Source of the DNA: Oscarella lobularis
Taxonomy: Eukaryota; Porifera; Homoscleromorpha; Homosclerophorida; Oscarellidae
Reading direction: 5' to 3'
DNA: 64,000 nt
Assembly (NCBI RefSeq): GCF_947507565.1
Contig: NC_089179.1
Coordinates: 2,187,747 to 2,251,746 of the forward strand
Shown here: positions 21,507-31,774 of the stretch, in pieces
Numbering within the stretch: the stretch's first letter is position 1
How the letters are laid out: every line of letters starts with the position of its first letter
Program-made: the position numbers and the translations under genes
The notes under the pieces: generated by a model
What the model was told of the DNA's origin: nothing
Database searches by the model: none
Seen by the model: only the letters and a program-made list of their open reading frames with translations

Positions 21507-23095
21507 CGTTAGTCTAACCGTTGGAGTCTTGCGAGGAACCCAGATATAACCGGTTGACCCTTAACGTTACCGAAGCGGCAATGTCGGGCCAATGCAGCTG
21601 TTGCCTTTAGAGTGTCCGGTTATTCTACAGAAGATGCAAACGATCCTCCGGTCCAGTTATCGCCCTGGTCCATTTGCGTCGTGACGGGCCTACTGTTTGG
21701 CAATGAAATCTATTATAGTACAAAATGGCAAAGTTGGAGTGTGCACAGGAACTTGTGTGTCAGAACAAAGGAGTTGAATTCTTATAAATTTTATCTCCCT
21801 GATTTTGTCTCATGGGTTCAATAGCGGCAAAGTCGGCTTGGTTCAATTGCAGAGTTCTGGAGAATTAACTGGGGCGCTTCATTAGAAGGAGTAAGGGTGC
21901 GCCGATTTTAGTTGTGAGTCTAGCTGCAGGACGGCATGCCATACCTGTAGAAGCGAGAGACCTAATTTGTGCAATACGTATGATAATGAACGGCGTCGCT
22001 ATTTTCAGTGGTGGTATCTTTAGATAGGTAGAGTTAGTTAGTGTTTGTTTGGTATTTGGTAGAGTGGTATTGATATGTGAAGGAAGATTCGCAGTAGTTT
22101 GCGTTCTATCGCAGTGAGAAGTGACTGAGCAAATGGCATTCTGAGTGACTGGTCTGTGGGTTTTCGGTGAACTGCTTGCTGAGCAGTGCCTGAGTTTGAT
22201 TTCCAGAACTTATGAACGGAAAGTGTTGTCTAAGGCTTGTCTGAGTCAATAGCTCTTTCTCGTTCTTTCTCAGTAAGTCTTTGGCTCTTCTCGAGCTCGT
22301 CGTTTGCTCTTGGCGGCGAGAAGAGTCCAGAACAGTGGCCGAGCGAGTTATTCAAACAAAGAACATAAGGGACAACAACGCAAACCCCACGCGTCAGAGC
22401 GAACCCCCGAGGGCCCCTCGGAGAAACGAACCAAACGTAAACACACTCGACCGTTCGGCAAAGAGGCTCGCGGATCGGCGCGACGATCGGAAGCGGAACG
22501 GCGGCAAATAAGGCGGACAAAGATCGGCGAGAAGGCGTGTTCCGACAGTCTTCATCTACGACAATTCGCCTCTTTTTTCGAACGGGGAATCATTCGCATA
22601 TCGTTCGCCAGCTCGGAGCCCACGATTCCTTGGCTAAGCCGTCAAGAAGAAGATGTTTATTCGACTTCATCATCTGGAAAAAAGCTCGTACGACTCAAAA
22701 AATATCTATTACGCCGACCGAATACAGTTTCTAGAATCTTAGCGTGCTTAGACCCCTAGCCTCATTTGAGTATCGATACATTCTAAAGGAAAGTTTAGGC
22801 GTGCAAGGGTGTCGTGGTTTAGAATTATTAATGGGCCTTTGGCGTTAAGTACAGTTGAATGCGGTCCTTTTGTACGAAGGTCCGTACTGAGGTAAATTGT
22901 TTTAGAAGATCGAAGAGGTGTACGACAGAAAGGAAGGCCTTTGTGTGGAATGGAATTTTTATTGGTGGTTAGTACGCGTTGTGAGATCTTTACGATTGTA
23001 GTCTTTTTCAAGTGTTTTTTTATTTAATATTCAATAGGGTTCGTGTATGGCGCTAGAACAGTGTCAAAAATAATAAACCATACGAATGAATGAGT
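21507..23095. other. Unassigned sequence
   Basis: A 151-codon plus-strand frame (22304-22759) is very basic and low in complexity, without a recognised domain. A minus-strand frame (22748-23011) likewise has no motif. I see no RNA gene. Confidence 0.3.
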
Positions 23096-23235
23096 GATAG
23101 GAATAAACCATAGCTATGAGACATGGGAATGAAACATAGAAACATACCTATGAAACATACCTATGAATCATAGCTGTGAATCATAGCTATGAATCATAGC
23201 TATGAAACATAGCTATGAAACATGGCTATGAATAA
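23096..23235. repeat. Tandem repeat, about 13-bp unit CTATGAATCATAG
   Basis: About ten degenerate copies of CTATGAAWCATAG run head to tail. The unit is close to a palindrome, so the array could fold. Outer copies are more diverged. Confidence 0.8.
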
Positions 23236-23423
23236 AGAAACATAGTGAAGAAGAAAGAAAGAATGTGAGGAATGCAGCGTACGCAAACCGTGCAAGCTCA
23301 GTGCCGACGCTTCTCTCTATCGCAAAGGTTCAGTTCCAAGTCTTTTCACGCTTCACTTTCCGTGATTTAGCAACTATTTTTCATTATTCGCTACTGTTAA
23401 TCCTGTCAATTCTTTTGCTATAG

Positions 23424-24419
23424 ACATAAAGAAAGAAAAAAATTCCAAACGAGGTGCATCATTAGTCAAAGCGCTTGAAGCTGGATTTAAGGAGATAAAG
23501 CTCCGAGTTGTAGATCTCGGCGAAGAAGAAGAGGACGCTGAACCGAGCCAATCGTCCGATATTGGAGATGCAGGCGAACCGGGCGCAATGTTCGATCCGG
23601 GATCTATGTTGAAAAGTGGCTCTTCAAGCGACAGCCGTAAGCTCTTCTCTTCGTCTCCTCTTTCCTGGCAAGAGCAGCGTAAGCTGTTTGGATTAAAAGG
23701 CAAAGGTTACGGACGCAAAAGTCGGCCAGCTTTGGAAAAAAAGGAAAACAAAAGCTCCTCTGTCCTCCTAGTGCGAGCCGCGGATGGACGCACAAATTTC
23801 TATGTCTTCGGGGCTGTCACACTGTAAAGGCTCCACGCGGAAAAGAAAAGGATATCCTTCGGAGAATCGGAGAATGAGTTTCGATGAAAGAGATACTGCT
23901 CAGAGCATTTCCACCACTTTCTGAAGCCGGCGGTTATACCCTAATGGTGACAGATGTTGAACAAGGAAGTTGACGCTTGTTTCCATTTGCACCTCCCCAC
24001 CATGTGCCAAATTTGAAAGAAACATGCAAGGAACAAATCATATATTTTTGCCCACTGCATAAATCCATTGTCGCGCGTGAATCCAAAGAAGAGGAGGACG
24101 TCAATTTTGAAACATGCCTCACTTGCGAAAAGCGAATGCTCATGTCCGAATTAGCCAAACATATTCTCAATATGTTCTGCCTCACCCGTTGATCTGACTA
24201 CGGAAAGTCAATGTTCTACGGACAGCTATTATCTGCCCGGTTCATCGACAGACCGTTCTGGCAACGAAAGCCTGCAGGAGGTATGACATACTAACTATAA
24301 TAATTTTGTGATCAATCAGCGCAACTTTTAATTAACAGAGGCGAGCCATCGTCAGAGCTCAAGATGTAGCTTATGCTTGTTCACTTGTCGCAGACGAGCA
24401 GAAGGTTTGTTTATGTATA
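23424..24419 (+). pseudogene. Multi-exon gene fragment, possibly the N-terminus of a G2E3/HECT-like protein
   Basis: An exon after the acceptor CTATAG at 23423 encodes an acidic then basic segment with SWQEQRKLFGLKGKGYGRKS. Splicing 23824-23878 (55 bp, GT-AG) joins it to a segment containing LLRAFPPLSEAGGYTLM. After an in-frame TGA at 23971-23973 it reads LFPFAPPHHVPNLKE and a small zinc-finger-like motif CLTCEKRMLMSELAKHI. Further exon-like frames end at donors near 24290 and 24405. The order resembles the region upstream of the HECT domain in G2/M E3 ligase-like proteins expanded in marine invertebrates. That match is from memory and weak. No HECT domain is present. Confidence 0.4.
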
Positions 24420-25050
24420 TGAGAAATTACCATTTCAAACAGTTCATGAATTAGGACGTAAAGCGCGAAAGACAGAAAATCATGCTTCGGTATTTAATTA
24501 TTGTTTGTAACCCTAATACTAAACGAGCAAGCAGTTGTCGTTAGCGAAAAAAGAATAGAACTTGAGGGTACTTGAAAAGCGCCAGTTCACACCTGTTTTG
24601 TCCGTAGTTCGTGCGCGAACAGAAAGCAACCATTTCCTCCTTTCTCGCTGAAGAGCCGTTGCAATCTGAGTACGACACAGTCATTGTTAAAGTGCGCCTT
24701 CCTAACGATCAGCATATTATGCAACGTTTTTCGGGAAACGACGACACCTTCAAGTAATGTCAGAAACATTTGCTTGTCTTTCCCGAGAAAATTAGCATTT
24801 GTAGGAAATTCTTTTCTGGGTTGGGTGTGACTCGTGTGTGAAAAGCATTGACAGCGTCGTATTTCCAGCAAGATAAATCGGGGTCGCCCGAAATTGATTC
24901 CGCGTAGAGATTACGCAAAGAGCCTTCTGGAGTGTTTTGATGGCATGACGAATATCAGTCTTGTTGCAACAGAAGTACGATTTTGTGTTACATTGAATTA
25001 CACGAATAAATCTGCATTATTTATACCGTTGAAAACGAAACCGCTATAGA
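24420..25050. other. Unassigned sequence upstream of the Harbinger Myb-like exon
   Basis: A 94-codon minus-strand frame (24587-24871) has no recognised motif. The DNA-binding SANT/Myb part of the adjacent Harbinger gene would be expected here but I could not find it, so the 5' end of that gene may be lost or lie in short exons. Confidence 0.3.
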
Positions 25051-25620
25051 AAGGTGAAGGATAAGAATGGCGAAACAGGAAGAGGGAGAAAGACGTGCAA
25101 GTTTTTTGAAGACCTGGACAAGGTTCTTGGCCACCGGCCGGCGACTTGTCCACCTATTCTTTTGGAGAGTTTGGGTACGGGGGAAGAAGAGGAGGAGGAG
25201 GTCGAGGAGGAAAACAGAGAAGTCGAGGAAGATGCATGTTTGAGAGAGATCGAAAGAGAGGAAGAAGAGGAGGAAGATCGTAGTAGAGGAAAGGAAAAGG
25301 AAAACAGTAGGAGAAAAAAGGGAAAAGGGCTGAAGAGAAATCGGGAAGATAGGCTGGCGGGAGTATTCACGGAGACGATGAAGGACATGTGGGAGGGAAT
25401 GATGAGAGCTGAGGAGGAGCAAGAAGAGAAAAGAAGGGCGTACGAGAAAGAGAAGGCACGCGAAGAGAGAGCGTATAAGGAGAGGAGAAGGAGCGAAGAG
25501 AGAGAGTTTCAGCTGCGATTGATGCAGATCATGATGGAAGGTCAGCAGCAGAGGCAGCAGGAAAGTCAGCTTTGCTGTCCCAAAACTCTCACCACCATTA
25601 AAATATTCATAGATAGCTAG
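25051..25620 (+). CDS. Harbinger-associated Myb/SANT-like protein, C-terminal exon
   Basis: The frame opens after an AAAG acceptor with KDKNGETGRGRKTCKFFE, then DLDKVLGHRPATCPP. This is the end of the Myb/SANT-like DNA-binding domain of the second PIF/Harbinger protein. A very acidic stretch (about residues 50-80) and a long Glu/Arg/Lys coiled coil follow. In PIF/Harbinger elements this protein binds the element ends and brings in the transposase. It points towards the transposase gene at 25790-26704 on the other strand, the usual convergent layout. The frame is intact to its stop, but the first Myb helices are not visible upstream. Confidence 0.7.
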   Translation, partial: KVKDKNGETGRGRKTCKFFEDLDKVLGHRPATCPPILLESLGTGEEEEEEVEEENREVEEDACLREIEREEEEEEDRSRGKEKENSRRKKGKGLKRNREDRLAGVFTETMKDMWEGMMRAEEEQEEKRRAYEKEKAREERAYKERRRSEEREFQLRLMQIMMEGQQQRQQESQLCCPKTLTTIKIFIDS

Positions 25621-25789
25621 ATAAGGGAAATATTAGATTTATATATTATATTAATATACCATGGGTAATATTATACAATATTATATAGCATGTTAGTTAT
25701 ATACACATATACATATGTGTATAGTTATATACACATACGTATGTGTATATATATAAGTAAATACATATAACTTATATTATAATATAAAC
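25621..25789. repeat. AT-rich palindromic spacer between convergent Harbinger genes
   Basis: The spacer holds two close palindromes, ATACACATATACATATGTGT and ATACACATACGTATGTGTAT, within TATA-rich DNA. Sitting between two converging stops, it could serve as a shared transcription end, but this is inference. Confidence 0.6.
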
Positions 25790-27208
25790 CTAATAATCAT
25801 TTACAAAGTACCTTGCTAAGGCAGCGCGAATTGAAGCAGCACCTTCCAGCCCTTCCTCTCCGTTGAGCTGTCCTGCTGGCTGCACAAACGCCGTCGACTC
25901 GTCCTGCTCGTTCTGCCATGCCTCGTCCAGTCCCTCGCCGTGAATCTCACAGATATTGTGAAGTACGCAGCAGGCAGCGATGATTGACGGTGCGTTGCAG
26001 GTAGCGACGTCCATCGTTTTTCTAAGTCGACGCCAGCGTGCCTTCAGCCTCCCAAAGGCATTTTCAACGACGATTCGTGCGCTTGACAGCCGATAACTAA
26101 ATATTTTCTGAGAGTCTGACATCTCAGATCCGTGCACAAATGGTTTCATTAACCACGAAAGCAGTGGATAGGCGGAGTCACCAATTAAATATAGAGAGAT
26201 TCTGCAGCCTTCGATGTCACGCGGATCTTCTTTACCCAGAATGACTCCCGCTTCAGCCAATCGGTAAAGCTTTGAATTTCCAAAAACTCTTGCGTCGTGG
26301 ACACTTCCAGGCCAGCCCGTACAAATATCCCGGAAAAGATAATTGTGATCAACCACCGCCTGTAGAATCATTGAGTACCACCCCTTTCGATTGCAGTAGT
26401 CCGTGTGATTCAGTGCCGGGGGTGTCACAGGAATGTGACTCCCGTCGATTGGGCCCGCACACTGAGGGACCCCGAATCGTTCCAAAAACCCCTCTATGAC
26501 GTCTCGTAGTCTGCTTCCATTCGGAAACGTAATGTACTGCCGCATAAGGACAGACACAATCGCCTTCGACGTTTCCTGGACAATATTGCAAACTGTCGAT
26601 CGACCAATTCCAAAAAGGTGAGCTAGTGTCCGGTATTCGGCCATCGTCGGTAAAAACCACAGCGTCACTCCAACTCTTTTTTCGACGCTAACGGCCTGTC
26701 GCATTCGAGTATTTTGCCGGTTAATTCCTCCCCTCAGCTAACTAAATTTCTGCATACAATGCAGTTTAGTATAAATCAATTTATTTTACCTGATTGCAGA
26801 CGTAAAGAAAAGTCTCTCGACTCATCCTAAAATTCCGTTTCCACGCGTCGTCGTCGAACGTTTCCCAGCACACGTAGTTCCAGAAAGAAGGTCTGGGCGG
26901 TTGAAATTTAGCCTGAAAGAGAGCTAGACCAAAAGAACACGCACCTCGGCAACGTCCATGCCCGTCTCCTTCGTAACTGCGACGAGAAGAGCGAAAGAAT
27001 GTTCGCTAGTGATGCAGCGAATAGAACGAAAGCTCGTCGCCGTCTCCTTCGACGCTCTATTCGCATCGCACCGCCCGAGTCTCGTCGACAGTTCGTTCGA
27101 AAGCGCTCCGAAGAGAAGAAAGCAAAGAACGTTTGCAAATCCATGAAGAAAAAGGCGATAGTCGCGAATGAATGAAGGAATGCGCGCCCTAACTTCAATT
27201 TCTTTCAT
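25790..27208 (-). CDS. PIF/Harbinger (HARBI1-like) transposase
   Basis: The main exon ends at 25790 and reads ISxEKR-type SVEKRVGVTLWFLPT, FGIGRSTVCNIVQE, CAGPIDGSHIPVTPP (first Asp), DICTGWPGSVHDARVFGNS (second Asp), YLIGDSAYPLLSWLMKPF, and RIVVENAFGRLKARWRRL (the Glu). These are the DDE motifs of the DDE_Tnp_4/HARBI1 family. A 52-bp intron at 26738-26789 joins an upstream exon with FWNYVCWETFDDDAWKRNF and RMSRETFLYVCNQ. A further open frame continues upstream to 27208, but connecting it needs an unusually short 32-bp intron, so the true start is uncertain. All visible catalytic residues are present and the main exon has no stop, making this one of the best preserved genes in the window. Confidence 0.85.
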
Positions 27209-27330
27209 ATATTATTATAGGGTAACAATGTGCTGAAAGAAGAGGTTCATTTTTGTAAAAAAAGGCAAAAACGATAAAGAAAAAAATTGGCCAATCGGTA
27301 AAAGCAACGTGTGTGAACGGAGATCGCAGT

Positions 27331-27378
27331 AACCGTACCGTACCGTACCGTACCGAGTACGGTACGGTACGGTACAGT
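27331..27378. repeat. GGTAC-repeat palindrome
   Basis: CCGTA units run into their mirror image TACGG around a central GAGTAC, making a near-perfect hairpin of about 45 bp. GTGTGAACG and its near neighbour GTGTGAACGC flank the palindrome. Harbinger and other DNA transposons often have such ends, but no matching partner end was found. Confidence 0.6.
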
Positions 27379-27599
27379 TAGCGCGAGTGTGAACGCACTA
27401 TTAGACACTAAAAACAGCATTTTTTGATGAGATTGGACTCCGAAGATCATCAGGCAATATTGACTAAGGTAAAATGTATTTCTCTTAAATAGTAAGATAG
27501 AAGAAGCAGGCAGGCATTACAAAAGTGACTACGTAGTATGAAAATATTCCGCGAACAGAATTTGAATGACGCGCCTTTTAAGCGCGCGCTAGCGGATTG

Positions 27600-28044
27600 G
27601 AAACTTATGCTGAGAAGAACTGTAGTAAGGCGGGGTTGACAGCATCGTGGGCTTGCATTTCCCTCCATCTGCACCATTGTGGTATTGCACGCCCGAAACA
27701 GGGCCGTCTTCTGCTAAACGACACCCACTGGACTAATTTTTAGTGTAGCCTCCAAATTTGCGAAGGTATGCTTGCACTGCGTCCGACGACAACTCAGGAA
27801 ACTTTTCTACGTTCGCCGTCCACCCAGGGTTCTTCGGTGGAGGCAAAAGGTTGTACGCAGGAGCGGGAGCGACGTTTACGGCTTGCACCTCAGCATCAAG
27901 CTCTTTCTCCTTCTGCGTCATTTCCATTAAGGCGATAACACGAGCCAATACATCATCACGATTTCCAGAACGACCAACCGTCGAGTGATTTACTCGCAGC
28001 CACGTCTTCATTTGCTGCACCGTCCATGAACGAGGATCAGCCAT
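27600..28044 (-). pseudogene. SAP-SWIM gene, truncated paralogue
   Basis: From the ATG at 28044 the product reads MADPRSWTVQQMKTWLRVNH, then a SAP-like SGNRDDVLARVIALM, a linker, and VEKFPELSSDAVQAYLRKFG. A TAG follows GYTKN at 27733, then sequence matching the region before the SWIM finger in the 8-kb copy (CKPTMLSTPPYY). Similarity stops near 27600 before the zinc finger. Order and spacing match the gene at 7273-8283. It is head-to-head with the SWIM-YqaJ gene at 28.6 kb but belongs to a different subfamily. Confidence 0.7.
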
Positions 28045-28558
28045 ATGAACGTTAGAGGAACGCGAAGCGTGGTCGAACCGGTTGATATGAAATAGAGGAC
28101 GCGCAACACACTCGAAAACACCGTATAAAACATCTACAGCCGTATGGCAACGTTATCTTTCGGAAAGGAGCCGTACCGTCCGCCTTTGGTGGATCACCTG
28201 GGCCAACGGACGAACATCCAGGCTCGCGGAGCGCTTTGGCGATGGTCCCTGAAGGTGTAGTATTGCATACGTCTAGGTGGCTTCTTACCCGAGTCTGTTT
28301 CTACGGCGCAAATTTGCCCTCTTCTGATTCCAAGATGCCGGCGATGCTCGACGGAAGTCCCGATTTTGCAGCGAGATCACCTCAAGGCGGACAAGCGACC
28401 CAAGCAGTAGTAAGTCCAACCCTCGCCCAGCTTCTTACCTAAAACCCGGCGGCTCTACGACGAACAGTCTCCACTCCAGAAAGGATCTTCTGAGCCACCT
28501 CCCTTAATTTAATAGAGCACTTGCGTTTAAGCCCTGATTCGCAGTTCCCGTATAATTC

Positions 28559-29670
28559 GTGTGGCAAAACATGGCGGGTCTACAGTACGGATCGCACTAC
28601 TACTCTCTCACCGGAAATATGAAAAGGCGCTATGTGGGAAAGCTTTCACTGATTGACGGGACACACCCCTACGCACGAAAAAGGGGCGAATACTCAAGGG
28701 ATCAATCGCTTTTGCCTCGAATTACGTATACCGGAAGTAGTGCATAGCAACCTGCTTTTGACTTTTATTTTACTGTTTCTAGCTATGCAGATGTTGTCAC
28801 CTACCTTCTCTACACGATGAGCTTCGTCACTCTGGACGAAGCAAAAAATTACAAGTCCCTCCAAAGCTACGAGTTGTTGTTTACCAGCGGATGGGTCCTG
28901 GAAACCGAATGGAAAATTTTTGGCGATTTTGTTGCTATTGGCGGCAAGGTGCGGCACAGCTACTCTACAGGGAAGCCCCCTTTAGACGTGTGTGGCTTAT
29001 TGTTCGATCAAGTGGGTCAGTGGAAGTTGGTCATTGCACATGCATGGCCGGGTTAGCGGAGACGTGTTTGTACGTCGGAGCTCTTCTCTTCGGGATTGTA
29101 GCCGCCGCTCGCAGCTTTAGCGATACATCGTCCACATCTGGCGCCAACGAGTGGATCGTTCCCAATCCCGTGCGAGAAACGCTGTATCTCATCCTAGGAG
29201 ACATTTTCGCTGCCAATTTGTGTGAAAGCAGCAGTGCCGCACCAGTTTGTGGTCCCACTGACGATGAGAAAAAGCACACTTTTGAACAGTTGTCGAAGAC
29301 TACCAATAAACCTATTATACTGTCTCTGGTTCAGGCTTTACACAAAGCTTCGAAACAAGTGAAGAAACCCTCCTTCCTGATTTTTCTGCACTGTATAAGC
29401 CAGAAAACTGCAGCTTGGATTTTCCCGCCTTGTTCAAGCGAGCGAATGAATTTGAAGTGAAACAGCTTCAAACGAGTCAAGTCGAACGTCTTGCTAGTCT
29501 CACAGCGAAACAGTCGCAGTCACGCGACTGGTATCGGTTTCGAGCAGGCACAATCACTGCCTCGAAATTTCATGCAGTGGTGCACACTCAAATCGAAAGT
29601 CCGTCTGTGTCGCTACTAAAAGATGTATGCTATCCAGGGAGAAGTCGCCAAATTTATTCCAAGGCCATTA
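28559..29670 (+). pseudogene. SWIM zinc-finger and YqaJ-type exonuclease gene, broken
   Basis: Exon 1 (to 28725) encodes YVGKLSLIDGTHPYARKRGE and YSRDQSLLPRITY. A 57-bp intron (28726-28782) leads to MSFVTLDEAKNYKSLQSYEL and a GWVLETEWKIFGD segment. After a one-base frame change near 29030 comes a SWIM-like finger CTCMAGLAETCLYVGALLFG, in which the expected His ligand is Tyr. After another frame change near 29355 the YqaJ nuclease start is readable: QSQSRDWYRFRAGTITASKF, then SLLKDVCYP. YqaJ is a phage-lambda-exonuclease-like fold, and this animal family is highly expanded. The nuclease's catalytic part downstream is missing, because sequence of another transposase begins near 29670. Confidence 0.8.
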
Positions 29671-29985
29671 AGAAGGCAGCTAGAGTTATACTTACATACG
29701 GGGAGAATACAGATGGGTATTGCAATAGTAGTAAATTTATTTGTCAGTTTAGGGACGTCGTTCAGATAGCTAGCTACAAGTACCCTAGTACAGTGAAACC
29801 TGCTATTGCGGTCACCTGACTTAAACGGTCACCTGCTTTATCCGGCCATTTTCGCTTGGTCCCGGCTAGTCTCAACATCGAGTACAGCCATTTTTCTTTG
29901 GATAATACGGCCACCTGTTCATTATGTAAAGCGGCCACCAAATTTGGACCAAACCCTTCCCTGCAGAACTCTTTATTACGGCCAT

Positions 29986-30351
29986 CTAGTCATCTCTACC
30001 ATTCAAACTAGGAAGTTTCTCTACAAAATCCTTTCTTCCGATGAATTTGTAGAGGCATGGCACTTCGAGTCCAAGTCCACGTCCGCGGTTCACCCTTCGA
30101 CCGACGATTTCACACTCAATTGAGTTCCTTTCCCACTGTAGAAAGTAATAGGCAGTTCGGCTAATTTCTCGAAGTAGGTGTCCAACAACGATCCCATCTT
30201 TATTCACTGCCACTGCATATCGATCGTACACATTGCCCGGCTTTATGTGTACTTGCAGAATTTCTCCGAAATCCGGTGTCCATTCAGCTAAATAAGCGTG
30301 ATGACCTCGAACAAACGAACGCAACTGAAAGGCACGTGGCTGTTCCTCCAT
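29986..30351 (-). CDS. HIRAN-domain-like protein inside the pogo element
   Basis: A 121-residue intact frame starts at 30351. It reads FQLRSFVRGHHAYLAEW, FGEILQVHIKPGNVYDRYAV, NKDGIVVGHLLREIS and RNSIECEIVGRRV. The order (Gly-His-x-x-Tyr, GE-L-V, PGN-YDRYAV, G-VVGHL) is that of the HIRAN fold, an OB-like domain that in HLTF/Rad5 binds 3' DNA ends. It has no stops, although the neighbouring transposase is broken. It is divergent from the transposase with 31 bp between the start codons, so the two probably share a promoter. Function in the element is unknown; binding of transposon DNA ends is a reasonable guess. Confidence 0.7.
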   Translation of the reverse strand: MEEQPRAFQLRSFVRGHHAYLAEWTPDFGEILQVHIKPGNVYDRYAVAVNKDGIVVGHLLREISRTAYYFLQWERNSIECEIVGRRVNRGRGLGLEVPCLYKFIGRKDFVEKLPSLNGRDD

Positions 30352-30382
30352 TACAGGTAAGCGCGCTAACGCTCGATCTGAT

Positions 30383-31774
30383 ATGTCGAAAAGAAAGCGA
30401 CAAGAGCTTACCCTTAAGCAACGAGTAGAAGTCATCGAGTACGCCCAAAGGAACCCAGAAGCAGGCTCCCGGAAGATCGCGGAGGTGTTCAAGTGTGGGC
30501 GTACGCAAATACAGTCAATTCTCAAGGAAACGGAAACCATTCAAAATGATTTTGAAGCCAACGCTCGACTCGATTGAAAACGCCGCCGCGAAGGTAGCAT
30601 GAACGATGTTAATGAAGCAGCTTACCGTTGCTACACCATGGCACGAGAAAGGGGCGTTCTTATTTCAGGACCCATGCTTCAAGAGGAAGCTCGCATTGTG
30701 GCAGAAAGACTGAACGTCGAAAATTTTAAGGCATCAAATGGATGGCTGGAATCATTTAAGAAACGTCACAATATCAAGCAATTTGTTGCTAGCGGCGAAG
30801 CCGGAGGCGTTTCAGAAGAAACTGTCAGAAGTTGGCACGAAAGACTGCCTAGTCTTCTTCGAGGATACGAGGCAAAGGACATCTGGAACCTGACGAAACG
30901 GGGTTATTCTACAGGGCTCTACCGGAAAGAAGTGTGGCACAAAAAGCTAAGCAATGTTGCGGAGGAAAGAAGGCGAAGGAACGCGTAACGGTAGCTTTAT
31001 TTGCCAATGCAGCCGGCGAAAAGGAACTGCCGATTGTCGTTGGTCACTCCGCGCGACCAAGGTGCTTCAAAGGATTAAAAGATCCCAAACTTCCAGCTGG
31101 AATTCCCTATCACAGCAACAAAGCCTGGATGAATTAATCGCTAATGGAAGAAATTCTGAAGAAGCTTAACAGCAAAATGGTTCGTTGTGGCCGAAAAATC
31201 GTGTTGCTTTTAGACAACGTCTCCTCCCATCAAGCTTCTCTAAAAGGGCGCTTCTCTAATATAGCCGTCCTTTTTTGCCAAAAAATACAACGTCAAGGCT
31301 ACAACCGCTTGACGCAGGGATAATCAGAAACTTTAAATATCACTACAAATCGCTTTTGCTCAAACACGTTGCTCAGATTAATGACACCGAGAAGTCAGCT
31401 GCTGAAATAGCAAAGTCGGTAAATATCCTTATAGCGATAAGATGGGTAAAACTAGCTTGGGCTTCAGTGACGGCTCAGACAATTGTGAACTGCTTTAGGC
31501 ATTCTCTTACGACTCTACTGCTGACATAGAAAATCCCTCTGCTGAGCTAGGAGCTAACGATGATTCTCTTAATGCGTTGGTACAAGAAGTAGACAAAGAA
31601 ATGACGGGGGAGCAGTACATAGAGGCTGACGACGAACTGAGTTGTCGGTTCACTTTCCAGCAGTCATCAGATTGGAGAGAAGATCTGCGCAAAACAGTCT
31701 GTGAATTCGAGGGCTCGTCAAAGAAAAAGGCAAATGCAGAAGTAGAAGATGAAGACGAGGAAGATAACGACTAA
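30383..31774 (+). pseudogene. pogo/Tigger transposase (CENP-B HTH plus DDE), broken
   Basis: The ATG at 30383 starts MSKRKRQELTLKQRVEVIEY, a CENP-B-type N-terminal HTH with RKIAEVFKCGRTQIQSILK. A TGA at 30575-30577 interrupts it. The second CENP-B HTH follows (GPMLQEEARIVAERL, ASNGWLESFKKRHNI). After a frame change near 30890 the catalytic core reads DETGLFYRALP, then VLLLDNVSSHQASLKG and LPKNTTSRLQPLDAGIIRNF, giving three Asp residues of the DDD type. An acidic C-terminus ends near 31774. Family role: excision and insertion at TA. Inactive because of one nonsense codon and at least three frame breaks. Confidence 0.9.

Noticed and set aside
22790-22990. A stretch with TTTTGTACGAAGGTCCG that recalls the 3' part of large-subunit rRNA
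   Set aside because: Only a short motif resembles the rRNA sarcin-side region; neighbouring conserved rRNA segments are missing, so I do not call a mitochondrial rRNA insertion.
21507-23095. A host gene in the basic 22304-22759 frame
   Set aside because: Low complexity, overlapping alternatives in other frames, and no splice or polyadenylation signals that fit.
23971-23973. TGA as selenocysteine
   Set aside because: No SECIS-like structure was evident and the gene otherwise looks like a decayed copy.
25021-25422. Long minus-strand frames rich in Ser, Phe and Leu
   Set aside because: They are antisense shadows of the Glu/Arg-rich coiled coil of the Harbinger Myb-like protein.
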